Shown here one piece after another: positions 1-7,583 of a stretch of 39,765 bases of DNA (its first letter is position 1; each line of letters starts with the position of its first letter). This stretch comes from an uncultured Anaerolineaceae bacterium (lineage in GTDB: Bacteria > Chloroflexota > Anaerolineae > Promineifilales > Promineifilaceae): contig CALBTC010000245.1 of NCBI GenBank assembly GCA_937967805.1, positions 1-39,765 on the forward strand, in the 5' to 3' direction. The notes below the pieces were generated by a model. It worked only from the letters and a program-made list of their open reading frames with translations, did not search any database and was not told the DNA's origin. The position numbers were made by a program, and so were the translations under genes.

Positions 1-1679
1 TGCGACAGGCGGTGGGTGATGAGCAGGGTGGTGCGCCCGGCCAGGATGCTGTGCATGGCCCGCTGAATTTTGTCCTCGGTGTTGCTGTCGATGGCGCTGG
101 TGGAATCATCCAGGACCAAAATGCGCGGATCGCTGAGGAAGGCGCGGGCGATGGCCAATCGCTGCCGCTGCCCGCCGGAAAGCATCACGCCCCGCTCGCC
201 AATCTTTGTTTCATAGCCGTCGGGGAAGCGCATGATGAACTCATGCGCCTGGGCCTGCTTTGCCGCCGCTTCGATTTCTGCCTGGGGCACGTCGGCCTGC
301 GCGCCAAAGGCGATATTTTCGGCAATGGTGCGCGAGAAGAGGAAGATGTCTTGCTCAATGGCGCCAATCTGGCCGCGCAGGCTGTCCAGGTTCCAGTCGC
401 GTACGTCAATGTTGTCGATGAGGATACGGCCGTCGCCCACATCAAACGTCCGGTTCAGCAGCTTGGTCAGCGTGCTCTTACCCGCGCCCGTCTGCCCCAC
501 AATCGCCACCGTCTGCCCCGGCTCCGCCCGGAACGAAATCCCCTGCAAAACGAGAGACTGTGTTGACCCATTACCTGCCACCTGCCACTTGCCACCTGCA
601 ACCTCGCCATACCCAAAACTCACATTCTCAAACACCACTTCCCCTTCCATCTCCTGCACCACGCCTGCTTTGTTCTGATCCAGCTCAGTCTCCGTCAGGA
701 TCATCTCCAAAATGCGCTCGGCGCTGGCCAGGCTTTGCTGGAAGGTGGCAATGTTGCGCAGCAAGAAGCGGATAGGGGAGCGCAGCGTGCCTAACAGGGC
801 CATAAAAGCAATCACCTGTCCTACAGAAACAATCCCCTGCATGAACAGGTAGAGCGCGTGGCCGAAGCCCAGGCCAATCAGCAGGCCATACAGCAGCAGC
901 GGCAGGTAGCGGGCCGTCACCTCACCCTCGCGCACGAAGGCGTCGCGGTACGCCCCGGCGTTGTGGCTAAAGCGGGCCTCTTCGGCCGGTTCCTGGGCAA
1001 ACCCTTTTACTACCTCAATGCCGGAGATAGTTTCCGCCAGCCCGGCGTTCATCTCGGCAAAGGTGGCGCGCAGCTCGGTGGCGACGGGGTTCAGATTGTC
1101 GTTGTAGCGGCGCAGGGCAAAATAAGTAGCGATGAGGAAAACAATAGGGAGAAGCAGCAGACGGTAGTCTAGCGTGGTAATGGTGACCAGCGGCACCAGC
1201 AGAGTGAGAATTGACTCGGTAGTGGTGCCCAGCGCCGGACTGACAAACAAGCCGATTTGCTGCACGTCGTTGGTGGCCCTGGCCATTAAATCGCCGACGC
1301 GCTGCCGGCCGTGGAAGGTCTGGCTTTTGCTGAGCAGGCTCAGGTACAACTCGTCGCGGGTGTTGCGCTCCACCCGCTGGGCCAGCACCCGAATCGACAG
1401 GCTGTTAACGATGTCGAACAGGCCGTAGCCCACGTAAGCGGCCACCACGTACAGTGCCGCTGTGGTTAGCCCGGTGCGCCCCTCGTTTTGAATCACGCTG
1501 TCGAACGCCCAACCGACGGTAACGGCCGTCATGCTTTGCGCCGATGCCATGCCTAACGTGGTGAGCAAGAAGGTGAGCAGCAGCCCCTTGTAGCGCAAAA
1601 TGTGGGATTGCAGCCAGCGCAGGGTAGAGCGGTGGTCGTAGCTGTAGGCGTCGGCAACGGTGAATTCGCTTTGGGTCAT
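1..1679 (-). CDS. ABC exporter half-transporter (TMD-NBD), C-terminus beyond window
   Basis: Reverse-strand reading from ATG at 1679 is open to the window edge (559 codons), so the C-terminus is missing. A six-helix ABC membrane domain occupies roughly residues 20-310, followed by the nucleotide-binding domain with Walker A GQTGAGKST, Q-loop IEQDIFLFS, signature LSGGQRQR, Walker B ILVLDDSTSAID and H-loop LLITHRLS. The residue after the Walker B aspartate is Asp instead of the catalytic Glu. In the family this marks the degenerate-site partner of heterodimeric exporters such as BmrCD or TM287/288, so a partner gene probably lies just beyond position 1. The start is supported by AAGAGGA eight bases upstream. 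An extra loop of about 15 residues early in the NBD is encoded by a short repeat (571-608). Substrate unknown; multidrug or lipid export is possible. Confidence 0.9.
   Translation of the reverse strand, partial: MTQSEFTVADAYSYDHRSTLRWLQSHILRYKGLLLTFLLTTLGMASAQSMTAVTVGWAFDSVIQNEGRTGLTTAALYVVAAYVGYGLFDIVNSLSIRVLAQRVERNTRDELYLSLLSKSQTFHGRQRVGDLMARATNDVQQIGLFVSPALGTTTESILTLLVPLVTITTLDYRLLLLPIVFLIATYFALRRYNDNLNPVATELRATFAEMNAGLAETISGIEVVKGFAQEPAEEARFSHNAGAYRDAFVREGEVTARYLPLLLYGLLIGLGFGHALYLFMQGIVSVGQVIAFMALLGTLRSPIRFLLRNIATFQQSLASAERILEMILTETELDQNKAGVVQEMEGEVVFENVSFGYGEVAGGKWQVAGNGSTQSLVLQGISFRAEPGQTVAIVGQTGAGKSTLTKLLNRTFDVGDGRILIDNIDVRDWNLDSLRGQIGAIEQDIFLFSRTIAENIAFGAQADVPQAEIEAAAKQAQAHEFIMRFPDGYETKIGERGVMLSGGQRQRLAIARAFLSDPRILVLDDSTSAIDSNTEDKIQRAMHSILAGRTTLLITHRLS
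571..608. repeat. GGCAGGTGGCA-type repeat inside the ABC exporter gene
   Basis: A low-complexity sequence of imperfect units (ACCTGCC / ACTTGCC) lies in frame in the nucleotide-binding domain of the exporter and encodes GEVAGGKWQVAGNGS. The same word, GCAGGTGGCAGGT on the other strand, recurs between genes at 29430-29460. This suggests a dispersed repeat that landed in a tolerant loop. Confidence 0.6.
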
Positions 1680-1948
1680 CAATCGGTTCCTCTTGTCCGC
1701 CGGAGATCGTATCAGGTTGTGGATCATTGTCGAGGGGAATCGTCCTGTTCAAACGTCCAGTTTTAATGGGATGGGGATGCAGCCGTATGTTGGGGCGGAA
1801 CTGGCGGGAAGCGATCGTTGCCTTGCAGCAACAGTTTGTTTCCCACCAGTCGCGCCCGATTGGATCGATATAGTGTTGGGGTAATTTTTACACACACCAA
1901 AGCGGTGAATGTGCATGTTTGCGCTCAACAGGAAGCTGAGCGATTTGG
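1680..1948. other. intergenic gap
   Basis: This spacer of about 270 bases separates the sugar permease stop from the exporter start. It holds the exporter's ribosome site near 1688. I see no convincing gene, terminator hairpin or RNA in it; the open frames across it have no recognisable protein. Confidence 0.4.
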
Positions 1949-2842
1949 TCAGCCGCCCTTGACCCCGGTTGAAGCCACGCTTTGCACAAACCATTTCTGG
2001 AAGAGCAGGAAGATAATGAGTACCGGTACGGTGATCATGGCGGCGAAGGCCATGATGTCGCCCCACAGGCGCGGATATTGGCCAAAAAATTGCTGCATGC
2101 CGATCATTAACGGCCGTACTTCCTCACTCCGCGTCACCATCAGCGGCCACAAAAAGCTGCCCCAGCGGAACAAGAACTGCAAAATGGCTACCGTGGCAAA
2201 CACGGGCCGGGAGAGGGGTACGACGATGTTCCAATAGATGCGCCAACGGCTGGCCCCGTCCACCAGCGCCGCTTCCTCCAAATCGCGCGGCAGACCAATG
2301 AAGAATTGGTAGAACAGGAAGATGGAAAAGGCGTCAGCGATGAAGGGGATAATTTGTACGTGGTACGTGTCCAGCCAGCCAAACTGGTTCACCAACAGCA
2401 GCAGGGGAATGGCCACAGCCTCCAGCGGAATGATGATCAGGGCGATAATGATGGAAAGTGTCAAACGGCGGCCGCGCCAGCGCAGGCGAGCCAGGGCATA
2501 AGCGGCCATGCTGTTGACCAGCAGCCCAAACACAATCGTGGTTACCACAATCAGGATCGAGTTCAGCATAAAACGGCCGAAATTCTGCCGCTCAAACACA
2601 TCAAAAAAGTTTTGTATTCCCAAATCACCCACGGGCAGAAATGCCCGCAATGACGTCACATCGCGCAGCACCTGCGTTTCGTTGGTCTTAAAGGCGGTTA
2701 CCAGCATAAACACAATGGGGAACACAAAAAACAGCGCCAGCAAAATCATGAGGATGTAGTTTAGGGCGGCCCGGCTCCATTTGCGCCACAGGTAACCACT
2801 GCTGTGCACATGTTTCTGGGGAGTCGTTTCTAATGTTGTCAT
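1949..2842 (-). CDS. carbohydrate ABC transporter permease (MalG type)
   Basis: A 297-residue membrane protein with six predicted helices, of the binding-protein-dependent transport family. The cytoplasmic EAA loop that contacts the ATPase is clear: EAALVDGASRWRIYWNIVVP at about residues 191-210. The long first periplasmic segment after helix 1 and the overall length are typical of MalG/UgpE-like sugar permeases. Its ATG overlaps the TGA of the upstream permease gene by four bases, indicating translational coupling. It should pair with that MalF-type partner to form the channel; the sugar cannot be read from sequence. Confidence 0.93.
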   Translation of the reverse strand: MTTLETTPQKHVHSSGYLWRKWSRAALNYILMILLALFFVFPIVFMLVTAFKTNETQVLRDVTSLRAFLPVGDLGIQNFFDVFERQNFGRFMLNSILIVVTTIVFGLLVNSMAAYALARLRWRGRRLTLSIIIALIIIPLEAVAIPLLLLVNQFGWLDTYHVQIIPFIADAFSIFLFYQFFIGLPRDLEEAALVDGASRWRIYWNIVVPLSRPVFATVAILQFLFRWGSFLWPLMVTRSEEVRPLMIGMQQFFGQYPRLWGDIMAFAAMITVPVLIIFLLFQKWFVQSVASTGVKGG

Positions 2843-3846
2843 GATTCTTGAACCGTCCTTTCTTCTCTAAGAAAAGCGCGCTGTACCAGGGAAATGGCCA
2901 AGACAATTAAGAAGAAAATAATGGTGATGGCCGAAGCTTCGCCAATGCGCTGGTTGCGAAAACCGACGTTGACGACGTGAAGAACGGCCGTTACCGTCGC
3001 GTTTTGCGGGCCACCCTGAGTCATCACCTGAATCTGGTCAAACAGGCGGAAGGCCAGGATGGTGGTGGAAACCACGACAAAAATGGTCGTGTTGCGCAGC
3101 ATGGGCAGGGTCACGTAGAAAAATTCCTGCACCTTGTTGGCCCCGTCCATCGCCGCCGCTTCGTATAGCTCTTCCGGTATCTCTTGCAGTCCCGCCAGGT
3201 AGATTACCATCTGGAAGCCTACGCCCTGCCAGATTGAGAGAATCATAATAGCCGGGAAAGCCAGCGCGGGATCGTTGAGCCAGTCAAACGGCCCGATGAG
3301 GCCAAATGAAATGGTCTGCAAAAAGGCATTAATGGTGCCTTCGCCGGGGTTATAGAGAAAGGTCCAGATCACCGCTACCACCACCATCGGCACCACGACG
3401 GGCACAAAGTAGATGGTGCGGAACACGTTAGAGAATTTGATCTTTTGGTTGATGAGCATGGCCAGAAAAAGGGCCAAAGCTGTCTGGATGGGCACGACGA
3501 TGATGGCAAACAGTAAATTGTTCCACAATGCTTTGGGCAGCGTGGGCAAACGGCCGTCATCGCCGGTGGTGATGTTGGTTACGGCCGTTTCCACCGCCTC
3601 CCCCATATCTGCCGCAATCTCCTGATAATGTTCTAGCCCCACAAATCGCGTTGGCCGATTGGGATTAGAAATCAGGCGCTGATTGGTAAAAGAAAAGCCA
3701 ATAGCCATCACAAAAGGTGCCACGAGAAAAACCAGCAGCAAGAGCACGGAGGGCAGCATAAATGCCCAGGCAGAACGCTCTTCTCTGCGCTGTAATGTTG
3801 GTGACCTTCCCGAATCCGTTTCAGCCCTTGCAGGAACAACGGCCAT
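2839..3846 (-). CDS. carbohydrate ABC transporter permease (MalF type)
   Basis: A 335-residue integral membrane protein with six helices, whose EAA loop reads YEAAAMDGANKVQEFFYVTL. I place the start at the ATG at 3846 (MAVVPARAE) because AGGAGG lies five bases upstream; an in-frame TTG further up would overlap that Shine-Dalgarno. There is an extended periplasmic segment after the first helix, as in MalF/UgpA relatives. It sits between the binding-protein gene and the second permease gene. No MsmX/MalK-type ATPase gene is nearby, so the ATPase is probably shared and encoded elsewhere. Confidence 0.93.
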   Translation of the reverse strand: MAVVPARAETDSGRSPTLQRREERSAWAFMLPSVLLLLVFLVAPFVMAIGFSFTNQRLISNPNRPTRFVGLEHYQEIAADMGEAVETAVTNITTGDDGRLPTLPKALWNNLLFAIIVVPIQTALALFLAMLINQKIKFSNVFRTIYFVPVVVPMVVVAVIWTFLYNPGEGTINAFLQTISFGLIGPFDWLNDPALAFPAIMILSIWQGVGFQMVIYLAGLQEIPEELYEAAAMDGANKVQEFFYVTLPMLRNTTIFVVVSTTILAFRLFDQIQVMTQGGPQNATVTAVLHVVNVGFRNQRIGEASAITIIFFLIVLAISLVQRAFLREERTVQES

Positions 3847-3868
3847 GATGTACCTCCTCAAGAAAAAG

Positions 3869-3903
3869 CACCAGAGAATGCGAGCGCGTCACATTCTCTG
3901 GTG
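3869..3903 (-). terminator. intercistronic hairpin between binding protein and permease genes
   Basis: Perfect 12-bp arms CACCAGAGAATG and CATTCTCTGGTG enclose an 11-base loop. On the transcribed (reverse) strand the stem is followed by TGCTTTTTC. It resembles a leaky terminator or mRNA-stabilising stem, commonly seen where the solute-binding protein must be made in excess over its permeases. Confidence 0.7.
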
Positions 3904-3948
3904 CAAACATGATTATTTACAAACGATGCGTGTCACAGTGACGGCCGT

Positions 3949-5328
3949 CTAGTTGAGTGGATACCCGTCGTTGGCTTCAATATCGCTGTCGATCTCTTCA
4001 ACGGCCGCATTCAATTCTTCTTCCACATCAGCACCGTCCTTGATGTTGTCAAACGCTTCGGCAAAAGCGGTCGTGATGGCCGGATAAGCCGGTGTAATCG
4101 GTCGCGGTACGGTGAAGCCTTCCTCATTCTGCTCAATAAACAGATTGAGCATCTCGCCTTCACCATACTGATCAGACATGGCCAATGCCGACTGGCGGGC
4201 CGGAACCGCGCCATTGGCATCGGTCATGATCAAGATCTGCTCCGGCTCCATCAGGAAAGAGAGAACCTCCCAGGCGGCGTCAGGATTGGGGCAGGTGGTG
4301 GTGATGCCCCAGTTCCAGGAGCCCATGCCGGTTTTGGGTCCATCGCCGAAGTCGGGCATGGGCAGTAAGAGCAAGTCGTCCCCCAATTCTTCCTGATATT
4401 GGTTAGCAACCCAGTGACCAACCCAGCTTAAAGCGGCATCGCCATCAATAAACTCGGTGTCGCCGGCTGGTTCAGGGTTGACATAACCATTTTCAAACCA
4501 ATCCTGCACCATTTCCATGGCTTCTATGGCTTCAGGACTATTCAAAACCCCATCGGCGCTCTGGTAATCATCACGGTCAATCAGGCCGGCATCGGCGCTC
4601 CAGAGGATGGGGGCAAAGCCATAGGTGAACCATTCGCCACGGCCGTAATTGATTTTCAGGTCCAGCGCATACTCTACCTCAGGCAGTTCTTGCAAGGCTG
4701 CCAGGGCGTCGTTAAACTCTTCGCGGGTCCACGGTTCTTCGATGGTGGGAATGCGAACACCGGCTTCTTCCAGGTAGGATTGCCGCGCCCAGATCGCCAG
4801 ACCGGAGTCAAATTGGCCCAGACTGTACAGGTTGCCATCCTGGAACGTTCCCTGGTCTATGATCGACTGCAAAAAGTCGTTGCGCATTTCATCGGAAACA
4901 TAATCATCCAGCGGAAGCAGGAAACCGCCCCAAACGTAGTTGTAAAGGTTCGGTCCGTCAAAGTCCAGCAGGCAGGGCAGATCGTTGGCAAAAGCCGCCG
5001 CCTGCACCTGATCGTTGTAGCTGCCCTCCGGCAGTTCAACCGCATCCACGGTGATGTTGGGATGCTCATCAGCAAAATTGCTCAGGATTTGATTCAGCGC
5101 GTCCCGCTCAGCGCCGCGTCCTGAATGGAACCACAGGGATACGGTAGTGGGTTCATCTGCCACTCCCTCAGTGGTTTCCTCGAGCTCTTCTAGCGGTTCT
5201 TCTTCGGTGAGCGGTTCGGCTCCTTCAGTGGTTTCTGTATCCGTCGTGTCACCGCCACAGGCAGCCAGCGCTAAGGCAAGGACGACGATTAATCCGACAA
5301 GTTGCCACAAAATACGAGGTTTTCGCAT
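3949..5328 (-). CDS. extracellular solute-binding lipoprotein, family 1 (sugar ABC importer)
   Basis: About 459 residues from the ATG at 5328, chosen because AGGAGG lies nine bases upstream (the in-frame ATG at 5346 overlaps that site). The N-terminus is a lipoprotein signal with lipobox LALAAC, then a Thr/Glu-rich tether to about residue 60, then a type 1 periplasmic-binding fold beginning VSLWFHSGRGAERDALNQIL. The core contains features of maltose/glycerol-3-phosphate-type binders: DAVELPEGSYNDQVQAA, LLDFDGPNLYNYVW and a C-terminal stretch on NGAVPARQSA. It is the first gene of the importer operon and should capture an oligosaccharide or sugar derivative outside the membrane. Ligand unknown. 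An ACGGCCGT motif touches its stop codon. Confidence 0.92.
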   Translation of the reverse strand: MRKPRILWQLVGLIVVLALALAACGGDTTDTETTEGAEPLTEEEPLEELEETTEGVADEPTTVSLWFHSGRGAERDALNQILSNFADEHPNITVDAVELPEGSYNDQVQAAAFANDLPCLLDFDGPNLYNYVWGGFLLPLDDYVSDEMRNDFLQSIIDQGTFQDGNLYSLGQFDSGLAIWARQSYLEEAGVRIPTIEEPWTREEFNDALAALQELPEVEYALDLKINYGRGEWFTYGFAPILWSADAGLIDRDDYQSADGVLNSPEAIEAMEMVQDWFENGYVNPEPAGDTEFIDGDAALSWVGHWVANQYQEELGDDLLLLPMPDFGDGPKTGMGSWNWGITTTCPNPDAAWEVLSFLMEPEQILIMTDANGAVPARQSALAMSDQYGEGEMLNLFIEQNEEGFTVPRPITPAYPAITTAFAEAFDNIKDGADVEEELNAAVEEIDSDIEANDGYPLN

Positions 5329-5361
5329 GAGTTTCTTCCTCCTCATAAACTAAAATCATTA

Positions 5362-5417
5362 TTTCTCCGGAAACTGCATTCCAGATGATTCGTCTATCTA
5401 AAGGTTTCCGGGGAAAC
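5362..5417. repeat. inverted repeat, CCGGAAAC family (copy 1)
   Basis: Arms TTTCTCCGGAAAC and GTTTCCGGGGAAA are reverse complements with one mismatch, separated by about 28 bases. The same pair recurs at 16440-16492. It lies upstream of the sugar-binding protein gene. Confidence 0.75.
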
Positions 5418-5581
5418 GCTAAATATCATAACAGCGTGGCTAGCACGTAGATTGAGGGGAGTGATGGAAGTAACTTGGGTTTGGTGGTGTGGTACACATG
5501 CATCGCACACACTTTGGAACCGGCATTTTCGCCAGTGTAGATTAGTTTAGGTAGCAGACAGGTGGGCGCATGTGCTTAGAT

Positions 5582-5611
5582 ATATGTAGCAGATACATAT
5601 CAAGATATAAT
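5582..5611 (+). promoter_or_regulatory. operator-like dyad and -10 box before the DUF6940-like gene
   Basis: A perfect dyad ATATGTA-GCAGA-TACATAT (5582-5600) lies directly upstream of TATAAT (5606-5611), about 50 bases before the next start codon. No good -35 box is seen, which would fit an activator- or repressor-controlled promoter. The regulator is unknown. Confidence 0.4.
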
Positions 5612-5662
5612 GACTGGGCAACGGCCGTACAAACTCTCAGCAATAAATAGGGGTATTCGCTT

Positions 5663-6262
5663 ATGCTCAAATCGAGCGTAGACATTTTGCGGGATGGGCA
5701 AGTGCAACAGGTGCAGATTCTAGACGGTGAACGGCCGTTCACCTACCAAGAAACCCTGCAAAAATGGCAAAGCGATGAATCATTCCGCACCCTTTTCATC
5801 AATCTTTTAGCCGACGCCCCATTTGCTGCCTACTTTTGGGAAACGCCGCCTGTTACGGAAAAGTTGTCGGCACGGCCGTTTGAATTTGTCCTCGTCAATG
5901 CCCCCCAACTGGCTAAGGTGCCGGCCCAGCGCCACGCCTTTGCTTCTTATTTCAGCGACGATCCTGTTGCCGATCCCGTCGTCGATTTTCCCAATCTGGG
6001 CGGCGACGCCCAACTGATTGTGCCCTGCCCCCAGGCGTCTGCCGATCAGTTTGCCCATTTGGCCATTTTTAGCCGCAGCGCCTCCCTGGCGCAGCAGCAC
6101 CAGTTTTGGCAGCGGGTGGGAACGGCTGTACAAGACCAGGTGGGAGAACGGCCGTTGTGGGTCAGCACCTCCGGGTTGGGCGTGTACTGGCTGCACGTGC
6201 GGCTGGATTTGCGGCCCAAATATTATACGTTTCGGCCGTATCGGGCGTGGCCGCAGTCGTGA
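5663..6262 (+). CDS. DUF6940-like conserved protein
   Basis: A 199-residue soluble protein with no signal peptide or membrane segment. Segments such as AYFWETPPVTEKLSARPFEF in the middle and the ending YYTFRPYRAWPQ resemble the conserved regions I recall for DUF6940. That assignment is from memory and not certain. No catalytic function is known to me. It stands alone, transcribed away from the sugar importer, with a possible dyad-controlled promoter upstream. ACGGCCGT occurs three times inside the gene. Confidence 0.7.
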   Translation: MLKSSVDILRDGQVQQVQILDGERPFTYQETLQKWQSDESFRTLFINLLADAPFAAYFWETPPVTEKLSARPFEFVLVNAPQLAKVPAQRHAFASYFSDDPVADPVVDFPNLGGDAQLIVPCPQASADQFAHLAIFSRSASLAQQHQFWQRVGTAVQDQVGERPLWVSTSGLGVYWLHVRLDLRPKYYTFRPYRAWPQS

Positions 6263-6344
6263 TGAATATCACTTGTACCACTGTCACCTTCCTGGCATAC
6301 TAACTATCTAACAATCTCACCAATTATTTTCTAAAGGAGTGAAA

Positions 6345-6770
6345 ATGGATAAGCAAAAGCTGATTGACAAATTAAACGAAGATTTGGCAGGCGAACTGGG
6401 GGCTATCATCCAGTATATCACCTATGCAGCCAAGGCCACCGGCCCTTACCGGCCACAACTGTCACAATTTTTCCTGGAGGAGGTGGCCGACGAGCAGGTA
6501 CATGCGCAGTTTCTGGCCAATAAGATTGTGGCTCTGGGTGGCGAACCAACGACAACGCCACGTCCTGTACCCGCAGCCAGCAGCAATCGTGAAATGTTGG
6601 AAGCGGTGCTGGCTGCCGAGCTGCGAGCGGGCAAAGATTACACTCAGCGAGCCGAAGAGGCTGACGCTTATGGCGATAAAGGATTGGTTGTGGCGCTGGA
6701 AGATATCGTGCGCGACGAGATGGGCCATTCTGAAGAAACCGAGCGGATGCTGCGCGACTGGCCCCTTTAG
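6345..6770 (+). CDS. ferritin-like (bacterioferritin/Dps-type) protein
   Basis: About 141 residues. The ATG at 6345 is favoured over the in-frame GTG at 6339 because AAGGAG ends five bases before it. The sequence is a four-helix bundle with the di-iron pattern of the ferritin-like superfamily: a Glu in helix A (GELGAIIQY), EXXH in helix B (DEQVH), a Glu in helix C (AAELRAGKDY) and a second EXXH in helix D (DEMGH). Such proteins oxidise and store iron or protect DNA from peroxide. It is shorter than true bacterioferritin (about 155-160 residues). No heme-ligand Met was identified with confidence. Confidence 0.85.
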   Translation: MDKQKLIDKLNEDLAGELGAIIQYITYAAKATGPYRPQLSQFFLEEVADEQVHAQFLANKIVALGGEPTTTPRPVPAASSNREMLEAVLAAELRAGKDYTQRAEEADAYGDKGLVVALEDIVRDEMGHSEETERMLRDWPL

Positions 6771-6773
6771 CGG

Positions 6774-7118
6774 CTAACTGCGCCCAACAACGAGCTGCAC
6801 GCCGTCGAGGACACTTTGCAAAATGAAGTTGGGCACGGTGCCGGCGTATTCCGTCAGGAAGTGGCGGTCGATGGTAATAATTTGGGCCACGTTGGCCACG
6901 CAGGGGTGGGGCAGGCCGGAGTCGGACTGGGCAATGAGCACATTGCCGGGGGCGGGGGCTAGTTTCCAGTCCGGACTGAGGGTGATGCATACGGCCGTTT
7001 CCAGCACGCTGCGGTTAAAAGCATCACTTTGAATAACAAGAACGGGCTGTGGCTCCGACAGTTCTGGCGGCTGTGACCACCAGATTTGTCCTTGTTTGAG
7101 AGACACGTCTACTTCCAT
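6774..7118 (-). CDS. MazF/PemK-family mRNA interferase toxin
   Basis: A 114-residue protein matching the small SH3-like barrel of MazF/PemK endoribonucleases. It opens with KQGQIWWSQPP (usual form GDIWW), then PVLVIQSDAFNRS, then a hydrophobic strand TAVCITLSP and later CVANVAQIITIDR. In the family these proteins cleave mRNA at short motifs. It overlaps the preceding small gene by 10 bases, the usual antitoxin-then-toxin order. The catalytic Arg of the first loop is not at its usual spot, so activity is inferred from family only. Confidence 0.82.
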   Translation of the reverse strand: MEVDVSLKQGQIWWSQPPELSEPQPVLVIQSDAFNRSVLETAVCITLSPDWKLAPAPGNVLIAQSDSGLPHPCVANVAQIITIDRHFLTEYAGTVPNFILQSVLDGVQLVVGRS

Positions 7119-7351
7119 GATTTGGGATATTTATAAAGGGTAAGCTGCTGGGCCACGCGCCACGGATCGGGCAGGTGGGAGGGACGATGCTGGTAGATTG
7201 CATCCAGCTGCTGGGCCACCGTGTCGCAATCAGTTCGCTCCAGTTTGCGGCTGATGTGCTGCTTGGTAAGCCGTGAGTGCTGGCTGTGCCGCTGTGCGGC
7301 CGTTTCAGCCTGTTGTAAAAGGGTGTCTAATTGTGCGATGCTGTTGTTCAT
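7109..7351 (-). CDS. probable antitoxin partner of the MazF-type toxin
   Basis: An 80-residue protein, rich in Gln, His and Leu, predicted mainly helical. It has no family I can name and no clear MazE-type AbrB fold. The assignment as antitoxin rests on position: it is directly upstream of the toxin with a 10-base overlap. Direct repeats about 57 bases upstream of its start could be its autoregulatory site. Confidence 0.6.
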   Translation of the reverse strand: MNNSIAQLDTLLQQAETAAQRHSQHSRLTKQHISRKLERTDCDTVAQQLDAIYQHRPSHLPDPWRVAQQLTLYKYPKSWK

Positions 7352-7407
7352 AGACAGTTCGGCAAGATTGTTCTAGCAATTAACGGTACAAACTTTATAA
7401 AAATGTT

Positions 7408-7436
7408 ACGTGAACGATACGTGAATGAAGTGTAAA
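7408..7436 (-). promoter_or_regulatory. 11-bp-spaced direct repeats upstream of the toxin-antitoxin pair
   Basis: ACGTGAA at 7408 and 7419, then the weaker GTGTAAA at 7430, are spaced 11 bases apart, one helical turn. They lie 57 bases upstream of the antitoxin start. Repeats of this phasing suit cooperative binding by a dimeric antitoxin. Inferred only. Confidence 0.4.
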
Positions 7437-7475
7437 CAGCTTTACCGCTTCCCGACATAGTACCAAAGGGCTAGG

Positions 7476-7583
7476 ACGGTAGGTAATCGGTAATCCGTGA
7501 TGTCGCTGCGCGACCGCTTCGCGTACGGTGGTCAGTAATCGGTATACGGCTCACCGATTACCGATAACGGTTTACCGTTCACC
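7476..7583. repeat. TAATCGGTAAT / ATTACCGAT repeat element
   Basis: A roughly 108-base element with inverted words GTAATCGGTAAT near 7483 and ACCGATTACCGAT near 7553, enclosing CGCTGCGCGACCGCTTCGCG. It reaches into the 3' end of the epimerase gene, whose final Arg codon and TAA (CGGTAAACCG) lie in it. Related words occur inside a glycosyltransferase gene at 13299-13336. Confidence 0.65.

Larger units (their letters stand above)
5329..5662. other. divergent intergenic region of the sugar importer and DUF6940-like gene
   Basis: About 330 bases between divergent genes. It contains the importer's ribosome site, an inverted repeat (5362-5417), a dyad near 5582-5600 beside a TATAAT, and one ACGGCCGT at 5621. 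I see no gene or structured RNA beyond these. Confidence 0.5.

Noticed and set aside
12..1428. Forward-strand open frames opposite the ABC exporter
   Set aside because: They are shadows. The reverse strand gives a continuous exporter with all ATPase motifs, while the forward frames have no recognisable protein sequence.
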